Source: Paenibacillus validus NBRC 15382 (GTDB lineage Bacteria; Bacillota; Bacilli; Paenibacillales; NBRC-103111). From it: a stretch of 64,000 bases of DNA. The notes beneath the pieces were generated by a model. That model searched no databases and was not told where the DNA came from. It saw only the letters and a list, made by a program, of their open reading frames with translations. Below are positions 17,544-25,722 of the stretch, one piece after another. The stretch spans positions 1 to 64,000 of the forward strand of contig NZ_BIMH01000020.1 of the NCBI RefSeq assembly GCF_004000985.1, given 5' to 3'. The translations under genes were made by a program, and so were the position numbers. Every line of letters starts with the position of its first letter. The stretch's first letter is position 1.

Positions 17544-17589
17544 TGATGGCCGGAAAGCTTGGCTTCTCGCTTCATCAAGCGCCCCCGCT

Positions 17590-18102
17590 TTACTCCCAGG
17601 CAAATTGCGTCGTCAGCACGTCCGCAAACTTCTTGCTTTGCTCTCTGCGCTGCTTACGCATCTCCGCACGTTGAACCGCGGTTTCATTCAGCCGGATTTC
17701 CTCCGCTGTTTGCGGGATCACCTTCGGAACGGCTACCGGCCGGTTATTTTCATCCAGTGCGACGAAAGTCAGGAACGAGGTAGCGGCGATATCGCGCTCT
17801 CCCGTGCGCAAATCTTCCTTAATTACCTTCACGAACACTTCTATCGAACTGGTGCCTGTGTAAGTGACGAACGACTCGAAACAGACCGAATCGGTCGGAC
17901 GGATCGGGGTCAGAAAATCGACCGAGTCGGTGGACGCCGTCACCACGCTGCGCCGGCAATGCTTGTATGCGGCAATCGAGGCGATATCGTCGATATAAGC
18001 CATCAGCTTGCCGCCGAATAAGGTGTTATGATTGTTGACGTCTGTAGGGAATACCCGGTTCGTCTTGTAACAGCGCGTTTCTTTCACATATCTTTGTTCC
18101 AT
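17590..18102 (-). CDS. Acyl-CoA thioesterase (YkhA-like hotdog)
   Basis: A 170-residue hotdog-fold enzyme that hydrolyses acyl-CoA thioesters. The N-terminal region VNNHNTLFGGKLMAYIDDIA contains the catalytic Asn/Asp arrangement of the YkhA/YciA group (HxNxxxxxFGGxLMxxxDxxA), followed by VTASTDSVDFLTPI and VKVIKEDLRTGER. The start at 18102 is set by GGGGAG 8 bases upstream; the longer open frame is compositionally unlike coding DNA and lacks a ribosome binding site. Substrate chain length cannot be told. It stands alone. Confidence 0.9.
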   Translation of the reverse strand: MEQRYVKETRCYKTNRVFPTDVNNHNTLFGGKLMAYIDDIASIAAYKHCRRSVVTASTDSVDFLTPIRPTDSVCFESFVTYTGTSSIEVFVKVIKEDLRTGERDIAATSFLTFVALDENNRPVAVPKVIPQTAEEIRLNETAVQRAEMRKQRREQSKKFADVLTTQFAWE

Positions 18103-18366
18103 CGCAGAAGCTCCCCTTTGCAGGCTATAACCTGTTTTTCGTTTTATTATACCTGTAAGGGATAGATTTACCAATGAGGCGGAGCACGCCGCTTCCCAAC
18201 GTTCGTGAAACGCTTCTGAAAGCAAGGCGGCGCTTAGGGGCCATAAGCTTAGTAAACATTTTCTGAAGGATGGGAACAACCGAGCTTCCGATACCGGTTT
18301 CGCCAATAAATATTCGCTCAAAATTCCGCAAATGATCTTCTTTTAACTGCGATTATTAGCCCATCA
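18103..18366. other. Intergenic region before the first LacI gene
   Basis: About 260 bases between divergent genes. It should hold the thioesterase promoter on the minus strand, but I see no clear boxes, no repeat and no convincing small gene. Confidence 0.4.
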
Positions 18367-18395
18367 TTGACGAAGCTTTTCTTGCTGTATACAAT
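18367..18395 (+). promoter_or_regulatory. Promoter of the first LacI-family gene
   Basis: TTGACG (18367-18372) and TACAAT (18390-18395) are 17 bases apart. The palindrome at 18401-18418 covers the expected start site. Confidence 0.75.
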
Positions 18396-18400
18396 AAGTT

Positions 18401-18418
18401 TAACGAAAATTTTCGTCA
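18401..18418 (+). promoter_or_regulatory. Operator palindrome, likely LacI autoregulation
   Basis: TAACGAAAATTTTCGTCA has a perfect 14-bp palindromic core ACGAAAATTTTCGT. It sits 6 bases after the -10 box, where a bound repressor would block initiation. Confidence 0.65.
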
Positions 18419-18472
18419 ACCTGCCGCGATTCGTCTTTCGTGCGGAGGAAGCTGTTGGGAGGAACCTTCATC

Positions 18473-19492
18473 GTGAAGAAGCTAACGATCAAAACGATTG
18501 CGGAGCTGGCCGGCGTTTCCGTATCGACCGTTTCAAAAATTATGAACAACTATAACGACGTCAGCGATGAAACGAAGAAAAAAGTGCTGGAGATTATGGA
18601 AGCGAACGGTTATACGCCATCCTTCAGCGCGCGAAGTTTAAGCAAAAGCAAATCGAATCTGGTGGGCGTTATATTCGCCGGCGAAATGAACCTCGAGATG
18701 AACCATCCATTTTTCCTCCACGTCCTCAGCACCTTTAAGAAGCGCATCGGGTTGTTCGGTTACGATCTGCTGTTCTTCTCCAACGAGAAGCTGCTTCATA
18801 CCCGCGAAGATTACTTATCCCGATGTCGATATTTCAACATTGACGGCTGCGTAATTTTCGCCGGCGACGATATCGAGCCCTTCGTGCACGAGCTGGACCG
18901 CAGCGACATTCCCTGTATCGGCGTCGACCTGTCGCTTTCCGGCCAAAACTCGGGTTACATCATGACCGACAATACCAAGGTGTCGCGTAAAGTCGTCGAG
19001 CACTTTTATTTGAACGGCTACCGTGACATCGGCTTCATCGGCTCCTCGGTCAAATCGGAAATTTCCCACATTCGAGAAGAATCGTTCAAACAGGCGTTAA
19101 CCAGCTTCGGCCTTTCGATCAATCCGAATTGGATCGTCAACGGGGTCGACTTCCACGAGAAAAGCGGCTACCAGCTGATGCAGCAGCTGCTTGAACAGGA
19201 GAAGCAGCCAACGGCCGTATTTGCCGCTTCGGATCTGCTCGCAATCGGCGCGATTCGCGCAATCCAGGAACGCGGCCTTGATGTGCCGGGCGACATCGCC
19301 ATTATCGGCTGCGACGATATCGACGCCTGTAAATATACGACACCACCGCTCACCACCGTCCGCCAGGACCACGAAAAAATCGGCCTGCTCGCCGCCTTGA
19401 TGCTGTTCGATCTGATGAACAATCAAATGGAGTCGACTTCGGTGCTCGTCGAGCCGGAAATGATCATCCGCTCATCCTGTAGGGCAAACTAA
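18473..19492 (+). CDS. LacI-family transcription regulator (first)
   Basis: A 339-residue regulator with an N-terminal helix-turn-helix (KTIAELAGVSVSTVSKIMNN), the hinge helix region NGYTPSFSARSLSKSKSN, and a periplasmic-binding-protein-like sensor domain (about 60-335, with GVIFAG, GIGVDLSLS-like and IGCDDIDACKYTTPPLTTVRQ). I choose the GTG at 18473, which has GGGAGG 10 bases upstream; an in-frame GTG at 18440 has no good site. A palindrome overlaps the transcription start, suggesting self-repression. Effector sugar is not predictable; no transporter or sugar enzyme is next to it, and the gene downstream is a histidine kinase with its own -10-like TATAAT at 19641. Confidence 0.93.
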   Translation: MKKLTIKTIAELAGVSVSTVSKIMNNYNDVSDETKKKVLEIMEANGYTPSFSARSLSKSKSNLVGVIFAGEMNLEMNHPFFLHVLSTFKKRIGLFGYDLLFFSNEKLLHTREDYLSRCRYFNIDGCVIFAGDDIEPFVHELDRSDIPCIGVDLSLSGQNSGYIMTDNTKVSRKVVEHFYLNGYRDIGFIGSSVKSEISHIREESFKQALTSFGLSINPNWIVNGVDFHEKSGYQLMQQLLEQEKQPTAVFAASDLLAIGAIRAIQERGLDVPGDIAIIGCDDIDACKYTTPPLTTVRQDHEKIGLLAALMLFDLMNNQMESTSVLVEPEMIIRSSCRAN

Positions 19493-19683
19493 GCGGCGTC
19501 TTCTTTTCTCCAGGTAATTTCTTCCTGTACATCAATCTTCAAGGAGCTTTGATCGGGCGGCTTTGCCCATCCCCTTCTTCACTACGGTTCTTTCCTGTAC
19601 GGATCCAACTAAAGTCGTGTCTAAACGACAGCTGTTGCGGTATAATGGAGCCAGACTGTCAGACACCGGAGGGAGTTCTCATC

Positions 19684-21480
19684 TTGTCTCAAAGAGTAAG
19701 GCTGTTATCGATTTGCATTGCGGTTTGCTTAATTATAGCAGCCAATTCCGTCATTTTTTTCGTTCTCACCCGAAACTCGCTGGAATCGAACCATAATCGG
19801 GAAATCGAATCGATCGCGCATCAAATCCAATCTTCCGTCGAACAATCGCGCATCGGCTCCAAATTATATGAAGACATGATCGGCGAAAAATTGCGTCTGG
19901 CGTCCATCGCCGCCCAACAAGCGCTGCCGGCCGATGTCGAGGAAGTGACGACCGACCAGCTCGTCGCGCTGCGGGACCGGCTGCAGCTGCAAGGATTGAC
20001 GCTGCTCAAACGGACGCCCGACAACATCGTGCTGTATAAATCGTCCAATGCGGACGAGGTAGGCCTCAGCACGAAAGGCTGGGGCAACTGGTACAAAGCT
20101 TTTCAGGAATTGTTCGACAATCGGGACGTTACCATGGACTGGGGACAAAAGCTGCCCAATTATTGGTCGGGTCCTTATGAGATCGCGAGCGCCGACATCA
20201 AACGAATATCTAAATGGGGGTATTATTACGACGGCACGACCAATTACATGCTGGATCCTTATGTCGACGACACGGCATGGCGAAGATATCAAGAACTCAC
20301 GGGGACGCAGGCTATTATCGAACGAACGCTCCAAACGTATCCGTTCCTGCTTGAGGTGACGGGCATCAACCCGGCCACGTTCGGGCACGAGAAGACGTTC
20401 ATTACCGAAAAAGGGGAAACCCTCGATCCATTAGTTCACCGTCCGGTCTTCTTCGGAAGCTACGAGATCAAACATACCGAAAAAGACGCGCGCTTCATCC
20501 AAACCGCGATCCAAACGGGTGCGACCGTATCCTACCAAACAACCTATAACGGAAAACATATTCAAAAAACGTTTATTCCGGTCCAAAGCCAGCTGCTGGA
20601 CGAAGCGACGCCGATTCCGGATCCGGACCTCTTGTACAAGCAATATGCGAAAAAAAGCGCCGAAGTGACCAAAAACCAATATTACGTCTTGAATCTCGTA
20701 TCGGACATGGACAAGCTGGACGCCCAGCTCAGCAGCCAGTTTAAGACGCTGATGATCATTTTCGCAGGTTTGACGCTGCTCAGCATCGCCATTTTATTCG
20801 TGATCATTCGCTTGGTTAGCAACTCCAGGGACAAAGCGGTCAAGGAAACGTCGGAAACGTACGCCGAAGAAGTCAACCGGATGTTCTTGAACATACGGGG
20901 CCAGCGGCACGATTTCCTGAATCATGTCAATGTCATTCATTCGTTCGTCGAATTGGAGAAATACGAAGAGCTTCACCAATACACGAAAACGTTAGTGGAA
21001 GATATCGGGGGGTTGAACGACCTTATCCGGATCGGGCAGCCGGAGATCGCAGCCATCATACAAGCCAAGATGGTCACTGCGATGAACAAAAAAATTCAAC
21101 TGATCCATAACATTACGAGCATGGAGCGTATCATGACCGGGGCGAAATCGATGGACCTCGTTCGGATCATCGGGAACTTGATCGACAACGCTTACGACGA
21201 AGTGATGGAGCTCGATGCGGAGCTTCGGCATGTAGAGTGCAGAGGATGGCTGGATGGCAAGCACTTCCACTTTACCGTGATCAACCCGATGAGAAACGCA
21301 TTAACCGAAGAAGAGCAAGCGTCCCTCTTCAGAGCCGGCTTCACGACCAAAACGGGTCAGAATCACGCCGGATTAGGGCTCGCCATCACGCAAAATTTAA
21401 TCCACAAGCACCGGGGTACGATCAGCGTCGATGCCCGGGACAAGCAAATCGAATTTCATGTTTCGATTCCAATCGGGTGA
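19684..21480 (+). CDS. Sensor histidine kinase, SpoOB/AgrC type
   Basis: A 598-residue membrane kinase: one N-terminal membrane helix (LLSICIAVCLIIAANSVIFFVL), a large extracellular sensor region (about 35-355), a second helix (TLMIIFAGLTLLSIAILFVIIR), a SpoOB-type dimerisation helix with the probable phospho-acceptor in RGQRHDFLNHVNVI, and a GHKL ATPase domain with NLIDNAYDE (N box), TTKTGQNHAGLGLAI and a C-terminal HVSIPIG. The start is TTG at 19684, chosen because GGAGGGAG stands 8 bases before it; no ATG is suitably placed. It is followed after 10 bases by a LytTR response regulator, its likely partner. The sensed ligand is unknown; a peptide gene such as agrD was not found beside it. Confidence 0.9.
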   Translation: MSQRVRLLSICIAVCLIIAANSVIFFVLTRNSLESNHNREIESIAHQIQSSVEQSRIGSKLYEDMIGEKLRLASIAAQQALPADVEEVTTDQLVALRDRLQLQGLTLLKRTPDNIVLYKSSNADEVGLSTKGWGNWYKAFQELFDNRDVTMDWGQKLPNYWSGPYEIASADIKRISKWGYYYDGTTNYMLDPYVDDTAWRRYQELTGTQAIIERTLQTYPFLLEVTGINPATFGHEKTFITEKGETLDPLVHRPVFFGSYEIKHTEKDARFIQTAIQTGATVSYQTTYNGKHIQKTFIPVQSQLLDEATPIPDPDLLYKQYAKKSAEVTKNQYYVLNLVSDMDKLDAQLSSQFKTLMIIFAGLTLLSIAILFVIIRLVSNSRDKAVKETSETYAEEVNRMFLNIRGQRHDFLNHVNVIHSFVELEKYEELHQYTKTLVEDIGGLNDLIRIGQPEIAAIIQAKMVTAMNKKIQLIHNITSMERIMTGAKSMDLVRIIGNLIDNAYDEVMELDAELRHVECRGWLDGKHFHFTVINPMRNALTEEEQASLFRAGFTTKTGQNHAGLGLAITQNLIHKHRGTISVDARDKQIEFHVSIPIG

Positions 21481-21490
21481 GGGATGAACA

Positions 21491-22240
21491 ATGTCTAGAG
21501 TCTTAACGGTCGCGATCGCCGAGGATCAGGAGCTGGACCGGAAGAAGCTGGAGATGTACGCCGGACGATTAGGCTTGAAGGTCGTAAGCTCGACGGCGTC
21601 GGGCACCTGGTTTCTTGACGATTGCTTAAAATACAAGCCGGATCTCGTGTTTCTGGACATCGGGCTTCATATGATGGACGGTATCACCGCTTACAAAAGG
21701 CTGCTCGAACAAGGACTGGCCCCTTACCTGATCATGGTATCCGGGACGCAGGATTACAGCTTGGTCATAGCCGGATACGAGCTGGATTGCATCAGTTTTG
21801 TCACGAAGCCGGTCACATTCGAGCATTTATCGGCGGCAGTGGAGAAGGCAAGAACCGCTTTTGAAAAAGCTCTTACTTATATGCCTGCTCCGAATTCCCG
21901 CATTCTTGAGGTTAAAGCGAGCTACAAGACCGTCTTTATCAATGAACATAAACTCATTTACGCACAAAAATCGAAGGGCGAACGGAAAGCGTTCCTTTAC
22001 ATCGAGGGAGGGGAAGTCGTCGAAACGACTACGCCGCTTACCGAGATTTTAAGCCAGTGCTCGAAGCAAATTTTTTGTCCGAACCCTTCGAACCTGGTTA
22101 ATCTGAATTTCGTGAAATCGATCCATGCGAGCGATCTGTTTTTCGGCACCTATAAGATCAAGCTGTTCCCGGACGACATCGAGATCGATCTGTCGCGGCG
22201 TAAACGGAAAGAATTTGAACGGTTGTATCGTCATGAATAG
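21491..22240 (+). CDS. Response regulator, REC-LytTR
   Basis: A 249-residue regulator. Residues 5-120 form a receiver domain with the acidic pair ED (IAEDQE), the phospho-acceptor Asp in LVFLDIGLH and the lysine in FVTKPVT. Residues about 140-245 form a LytTR DNA-binding domain (SRILEVKASYKTVFINEHKLIYAQ, FCPNPSNLVNLNFVKSI, a segment like the usual RxHxSxxVN). It lies 10 bases after the kinase and has GGTGAGGG before the ATG. LytTR regulators usually activate exported or wall-related genes by binding direct repeats; targets are not visible here. A terminator follows. Confidence 0.92.
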   Translation: MSRVLTVAIAEDQELDRKKLEMYAGRLGLKVVSSTASGTWFLDDCLKYKPDLVFLDIGLHMMDGITAYKRLLEQGLAPYLIMVSGTQDYSLVIAGYELDCISFVTKPVTFEHLSAAVEKARTAFEKALTYMPAPNSRILEVKASYKTVFINEHKLIYAQKSKGERKAFLYIEGGEVVETTTPLTEILSQCSKQIFCPNPSNLVNLNFVKSIHASDLFFGTYKIKLFPDDIEIDLSRRKRKEFERLYRHE

Positions 22241-22249
22241 ATTTGAAAC

Positions 22250-22284
22250 GTCCCCTGCGTCTTGGTTGACGGCAGGGGCTTTTA
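22250..22284 (+). terminator. Terminator after the kinase/LytTR operon
   Basis: GTCCCCTGC-GTC pairs with GAC-GGCAGGGGC around TTGGTT and runs into TTTT, 10 bases past the stop. Confidence 0.8.
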
Positions 22285-22465
22285 TATTGCAGCGCTCTTC
22301 TTCAAGAAGATTGGCTTGAAACAATTCGATATTTTTCGACATTTTTTTTACCGATTAACATAAAAATACAACCACTTGACGTCATCTTGATTCGTAAATC
22401 CTAAAGAATATTTTATAATTACAGCAATACTTTTCATCAGCGGCTAATAAGGGAGACTGAACAAT

Positions 22466-23185
22466 ATGACCGACAAGCTGGTATTAATCGTAGATGATGA
22501 AAACGAAGTCGCCGAATTAGTGGAAAAATATTTGAAACGTGACGGATACCGCGTCGTTAAGGCAGCAAGCGGTGCGGAAGCGATCCAGAAGGTTGAGCAG
22601 CATCGTCCGGACCTTGTGCTGCTCGATATGGCGATGCCGGGAATGGACGGTTTAGAGGTTATGCGCCAATTACGAAACCAGGCCCGTTATCAAGCTCCGA
22701 TTCTTCTGATGAGCTGTAACGGCGATGACAGCGCTGTTATTCGCGGCCTCAGCTCAGGCGCCGACGATTACATCACGAAGCCGTTCAGCCCGGAACAGCT
22801 GGTCGCCCGCGTGAAGGCTCATCTGCGCCGCAGCGACATCCTCGGACGAATCAAGGAAGCACCGGAAACGATGACCCTCGGAAGGCTCAAGATCGATTTC
22901 TTGCACCGGACCGTGTGGGTCGACGGAAGCCCCGTGCCTTTGTCAACGAAAGAGTACGATATCCTGTATCATATGATCCGGATGCGCGGGCGTGCGCTGT
23001 CCCTGGAGGAGCTGTACAGGCTGACCTGGGGCTTCGACAGCAACGGAGATACGCGTACGCTGCTCGTGCATATCAGCAATATCCGAAAGAAGCTGGAGCC
23101 CGATCCGGATAACCCCTGTTTCATCGTCACGGTTCGCGGCTTCGGTTACAAGATAAGCGGGTTTGACATTCAAGCTAGCGGGTGA
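22466..23185 (+). CDS. OmpR/PhoB-family response regulator, orphan
   Basis: A 239-residue regulator with a receiver domain (DDENE acidic patch, phospho-Asp in LVLLDMAMPGMDG, TKPFSPEQLVARV lysine) and a winged-helix DNA-binding domain (about 135-232, with LSTKEYDILYHMI, RTLLVHISNIRKKLE and VTVRGFGYKI). AAGGGAG is correctly spaced before the ATG. No histidine kinase is adjacent on either side: a terminator separates it from the LytTR pair and the next gene is convergent. The position of the usual Thr/Ser of the receiver is LMSCNGD. It is thus an orphan regulator or is served by a kinase elsewhere. Confidence 0.95.
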   Translation: MTDKLVLIVDDENEVAELVEKYLKRDGYRVVKAASGAEAIQKVEQHRPDLVLLDMAMPGMDGLEVMRQLRNQARYQAPILLMSCNGDDSAVIRGLSSGADDYITKPFSPEQLVARVKAHLRRSDILGRIKEAPETMTLGRLKIDFLHRTVWVDGSPVPLSTKEYDILYHMIRMRGRALSLEELYRLTWGFDSNGDTRTLLVHISNIRKKLEPDPDNPCFIVTVRGFGYKISGFDIQASG

Positions 23186-23195
23186 TTCGGTTTAG

Positions 23196-23244
23196 CGCAG
23201 AAAGGCCGGAAGGCGCCCTTAGGGCGCCTTCCGGCCTTTCTGCG
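23196..23244. terminator. Long perfect hairpin between convergent genes
   Basis: A 23-bp perfect stem with a three-base loop (TTA, 23219-23221) lies between the orphan regulator and the convergent exonuclease gene, 11 bases and 24 bases from their stops. There is no clear T-run outside the stem on either side, so it may block read-through or antisense pairing rather than act as a standard terminator. Confidence 0.8.
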
Positions 23245-23267
23245 TAGTTATATCCCGATTGTCCCGC

Positions 23268-24158
23268 TTAGGCCACGACCGAATGGAACGCCGAGATTTC
23301 CTTCACTAGGCTGTTGAACTCAAGCTCCAAAAATTTCTCCCGAACCTTGTCGGGATCCGGCCGCCACAAGCTGTCTTCGACCGCACAATCGATCGGGGCG
23401 TCGCACTTGATGGTAGCGAGCTCCCGGCATAAATGCAGCATGTCCAGATCGGACTCGATCTTCGCCTTGACCGACTTCGATAGCGAAGGCAAATTGGCAA
23501 CGATGCCGTCAATCGATTCGTATTCGAGCAGCAGCTTGACGGCCGTCTTCTCGCCGATGCCCTTGACGCCGGGATAGTTATCGCTCGTATCGCCGATCAG
23601 CCCCTTCAAATCGATGAACTGGGCGGCGGTAAGCTGTTTCTCCTCGAGCAGCGTTTGCGCATCGTACACGGCGTAGTTGGATGCTCCCTTTTTCATAATA
23701 ATGACTCTTGTGCGATCCGTCACCAACTGAAGCATGTCGTGGTCCCCGGTTAATATATGTACGTTCGTGTCGTCGCTTTCGAACTTTCGCGCCAGCGTTC
23801 CGATGCAGTCGTCCGCCTCGAACCCGGCGATGCCGACATTCGGTATGTTGAAGCTCGATACGACCTCTTTCACCAGATCAAACTGCGGCACAAGCTCTAA
23901 CGGCGCATCCGGGCGATTCGCCTTGTAGCCGTCATATTTCTCGGTACGGAACGTCTTGCTGCCCATATCCCAGCAGCAGATGACGTGGGTCGGTTTAAAC
24001 CTGGATATCGCATCCAGCATATATTTGACGAAGCCGTACACCGCGTTGGTCGGCAAGCCGGCGCTTGTTTTCCGAATGTATCCCCCATAAGAATTGGCAT
24101 AGTAACCGCGAAAAAGAAGCGCCATTCCGTCGATCAGCATCACGTTATTGTTGTCCAT
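23268..24158 (-). CDS. 5'-3' exonuclease (PolA N-terminal/flap endonuclease type)
   Basis: A 296-residue stand-alone relative of the 5'-3' exonuclease domain of DNA polymerase I (YpcP group), acting on flaps and RNA primers. Metal-binding aspartates are visible in MLIDGMALLFRGYY, GFEADDCIGTLA, ILTGDHDMLQL and GDTSDNYPGVKG, and the helix-hairpin-helix PGVKGIGEKTAVKLL is intact. The arch region has CWDMGSKTFRTEKYDGYKANRP. The start at 24158 has GGAG 12 bases upstream; an upstream in-frame ATG falls in a TATAAT-like element and is unlikely. It is transcribed alone. Confidence 0.93.
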   Translation of the reverse strand: MDNNNVMLIDGMALLFRGYYANSYGGYIRKTSAGLPTNAVYGFVKYMLDAISRFKPTHVICCWDMGSKTFRTEKYDGYKANRPDAPLELVPQFDLVKEVVSSFNIPNVGIAGFEADDCIGTLARKFESDDTNVHILTGDHDMLQLVTDRTRVIIMKKGASNYAVYDAQTLLEEKQLTAAQFIDLKGLIGDTSDNYPGVKGIGEKTAVKLLLEYESIDGIVANLPSLSKSVKAKIESDLDMLHLCRELATIKCDAPIDCAVEDSLWRPDPDKVREKFLELEFNSLVKEISAFHSVVA

Positions 24159-24342
24159 TCCCTTGCATCGCTCCAACCTTTTTCCTCTCATTATAGCATA
24201 GGAACCAAGGGCTCGCATTGGAAACGAAACCCGTCTACAGCTCAGAGCGGTCTATTACCGTCCGAACCGATGTCGTAACAAGCGTTCTCCCGGCAGGGGG
24301 CAAACATGGCTGGAAGAGAGCCCTGACAAATACGCGAAGGCT

Positions 24343-24358
24343 GTAGAAACGTTTGCAC
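24343..24358 (+). promoter_or_regulatory. LacI-type operator, upstream copy
   Basis: GTAGAAACGTTTGCAC has the AAACGTTT core (24347-24354) with a central CG, the usual centre of LacI/GalR operators, and shares 13 of 14 bases with the downstream copy. Confidence 0.6.
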
Positions 24359-24445
24359 TATTCCTGTTGCCTTGCAGTATGTTCAACTTATGATTAAAAG
24401 CTTTTGCTTTTGCGTAAGCTAGCCGCAAATTTTGCGAGTTGACGG

Positions 24446-24473
24446 TTTACTTTTCCAACAAAATTAAGATAAT
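24446..24473 (+). promoter_or_regulatory. Promoter of the second LacI gene
   Basis: TTTACT (24446-24451) and GATAAT (24468-24473) are 16 bases apart. The palindrome CGCAAATTTTGCG ends 10 bases upstream. A TTGACG at 24439 has no matching -10 at 17 bases. Confidence 0.45.
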
Positions 24474-24621
24474 ATAAGAAAAGCAGCTGTTTGCAGCCCT
24501 TTCAAAAAACATTCGTGCTCAAAACGAACCTTCGCTTACGATACACCCAGCACTTGGATCCCAGGATAAACATCCACTTTTCGGTTCGTTAATAAAGCAA
24601 ATGACTTCAAGAGCAGCCGCA

Positions 24622-24637
24622 ATACAAACGTTTGCAC
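24622..24637 (+). promoter_or_regulatory. LacI-type operator, downstream copy
   Basis: ATACAAACGTTTGCAC with core AAACGTTT (24626-24633), 279 bases from the upstream copy and about 50 bases before the regulator's start codon. The pair would allow looping across the promoter. Confidence 0.6.
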
Positions 24638-24683
24638 CAACTATGCAAATGGCACAGGCTCGCTCCACTTTCGGAGGAACTCC

Positions 24684-25709
24684 ATGAATGTAACCATTAT
24701 CGATGTCGCCAAAAAAGCCGGCGTCTCGCCTTCCACCGTATCCCGCGTCATTTCCGGCCATCCGCGGATCAGCCCGGCCACCGTCCGCAAAGTGAAGGAC
24801 ATCATGGAGGAGCTCGGCTATCATCCCAATATGATGGCCAAGAGCCTCGTGTCCAAAACGACGCAGACCATCGGATTGCTGCTGCCCCGCTCCGCAGAGG
24901 AATTGTTTTTGAACCAATTTTTCTCCGAGGTGATACGCGGCGTCGTTTCTCAAGCAGCCCGTTCGGAGTACGATCTGATGATGACGACGGGCATCACGGA
25001 GCGCGAAGAAGTGGAAGCCGTCACCCGCTTGGTGCGGGGCCGCCGAGTCGACGGCGTTATTTTGCTGTACTCGCGGAATTCCGATCCGGTCATTTCGTTC
25101 CTGAAGGAAGAGCGGTTTCCGTTCGTATTGATCGGCCGCAGTGAAGAGCATCCCGATGTTTTATCCGTGGACAACGATAATGTACAAGCCGCTTACGACG
25201 TAACCAAGCATTTACTCGCGCAAGGCCACCGGCGAATCGGCTTCGTCAGCGGACCGCCCAATCTGATCGTGTCGCGAGACCGTTTGGAAGGCTACAAGCA
25301 GGCGCTCGCAGATGCCGAAGTGGAATTTCATTCGGAGTGGATTGTCGAGGGCGAGTTTTTGCAGGAAAGCGGATACCGGGCGATGTCGTTCTTTATGACG
25401 CTCCCGGAACGCCCTACCGCCCTCGTCGTCATGGACGATCTCGTCGCTTTCGGCGTGCTTCGCGGCTTGACCGAGCTCGGCTACAAGGTGCCTCAGGATC
25501 TCAGTCTGATCGGCTTCAACAACATCCCGATGTCCGAGCTCGCCTCGCCGCCGATCAGTTCGGTGGACATCGGCATTTACCAACTCGGTTATACCGCTTC
25601 TCAAACGTTAATCCGAGCGGTTAAAGGGGAAGCTATCCATCATACGAGAATGATCATTCCGCATCGCTTGATCGCGCGCGAATCATCTCTGCATCACATT
25701 CAACCCTAA
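24684..25709 (+). CDS. LacI-family transcription regulator (second)
   Basis: A 341-residue regulator with the helix-turn-helix TIIDVAKKAGVSPSTVSRVISG, hinge HPNMMAKSLVSKTTQT and sugar-sensing domain (IGLLLPRS, GVILLYSRN, IGFVSGPPNL, MDDLVAFGVLRGL, IGFNNIPMSELASPPISSVDI). The core resembles maltose-type regulators (MalR/CcpA relatives). GGAGG lies 6 bases before the ATG. The gene for a GH15 enzyme starts 13 bases after its stop, so they form one operon, and two operator-like palindromes sit around the promoter. It most likely represses its own operon and is released by a gluco-oligosaccharide; the ligand is inferred. Confidence 0.95.
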   Translation: MNVTIIDVAKKAGVSPSTVSRVISGHPRISPATVRKVKDIMEELGYHPNMMAKSLVSKTTQTIGLLLPRSAEELFLNQFFSEVIRGVVSQAARSEYDLMMTTGITEREEVEAVTRLVRGRRVDGVILLYSRNSDPVISFLKEERFPFVLIGRSEEHPDVLSVDNDNVQAAYDVTKHLLAQGHRRIGFVSGPPNLIVSRDRLEGYKQALADAEVEFHSEWIVEGEFLQESGYRAMSFFMTLPERPTALVVMDDLVAFGVLRGLTELGYKVPQDLSLIGFNNIPMSELASPPISSVDIGIYQLGYTASQTLIRAVKGEAIHHTRMIIPHRLIARESSLHHIQP

Positions 25710-25722
25710 GGAGCTGAACGCA

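Larger units (their letters stand above)
24219..24683 (+). other. Regulatory region of the second LacI gene
   Basis: A 465-base noncoding region. It holds two AAACGTTTGCAC operators (near 24350 and 24630), a CGCAAATTTTGCG palindrome (24424-24436) just before a promoter, and an AACGAACC/GGTTCGTT inverted repeat (24523-24530 with 24583-24590) in the leader. No convincing gene is seen on the plus strand. Confidence 0.5.
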
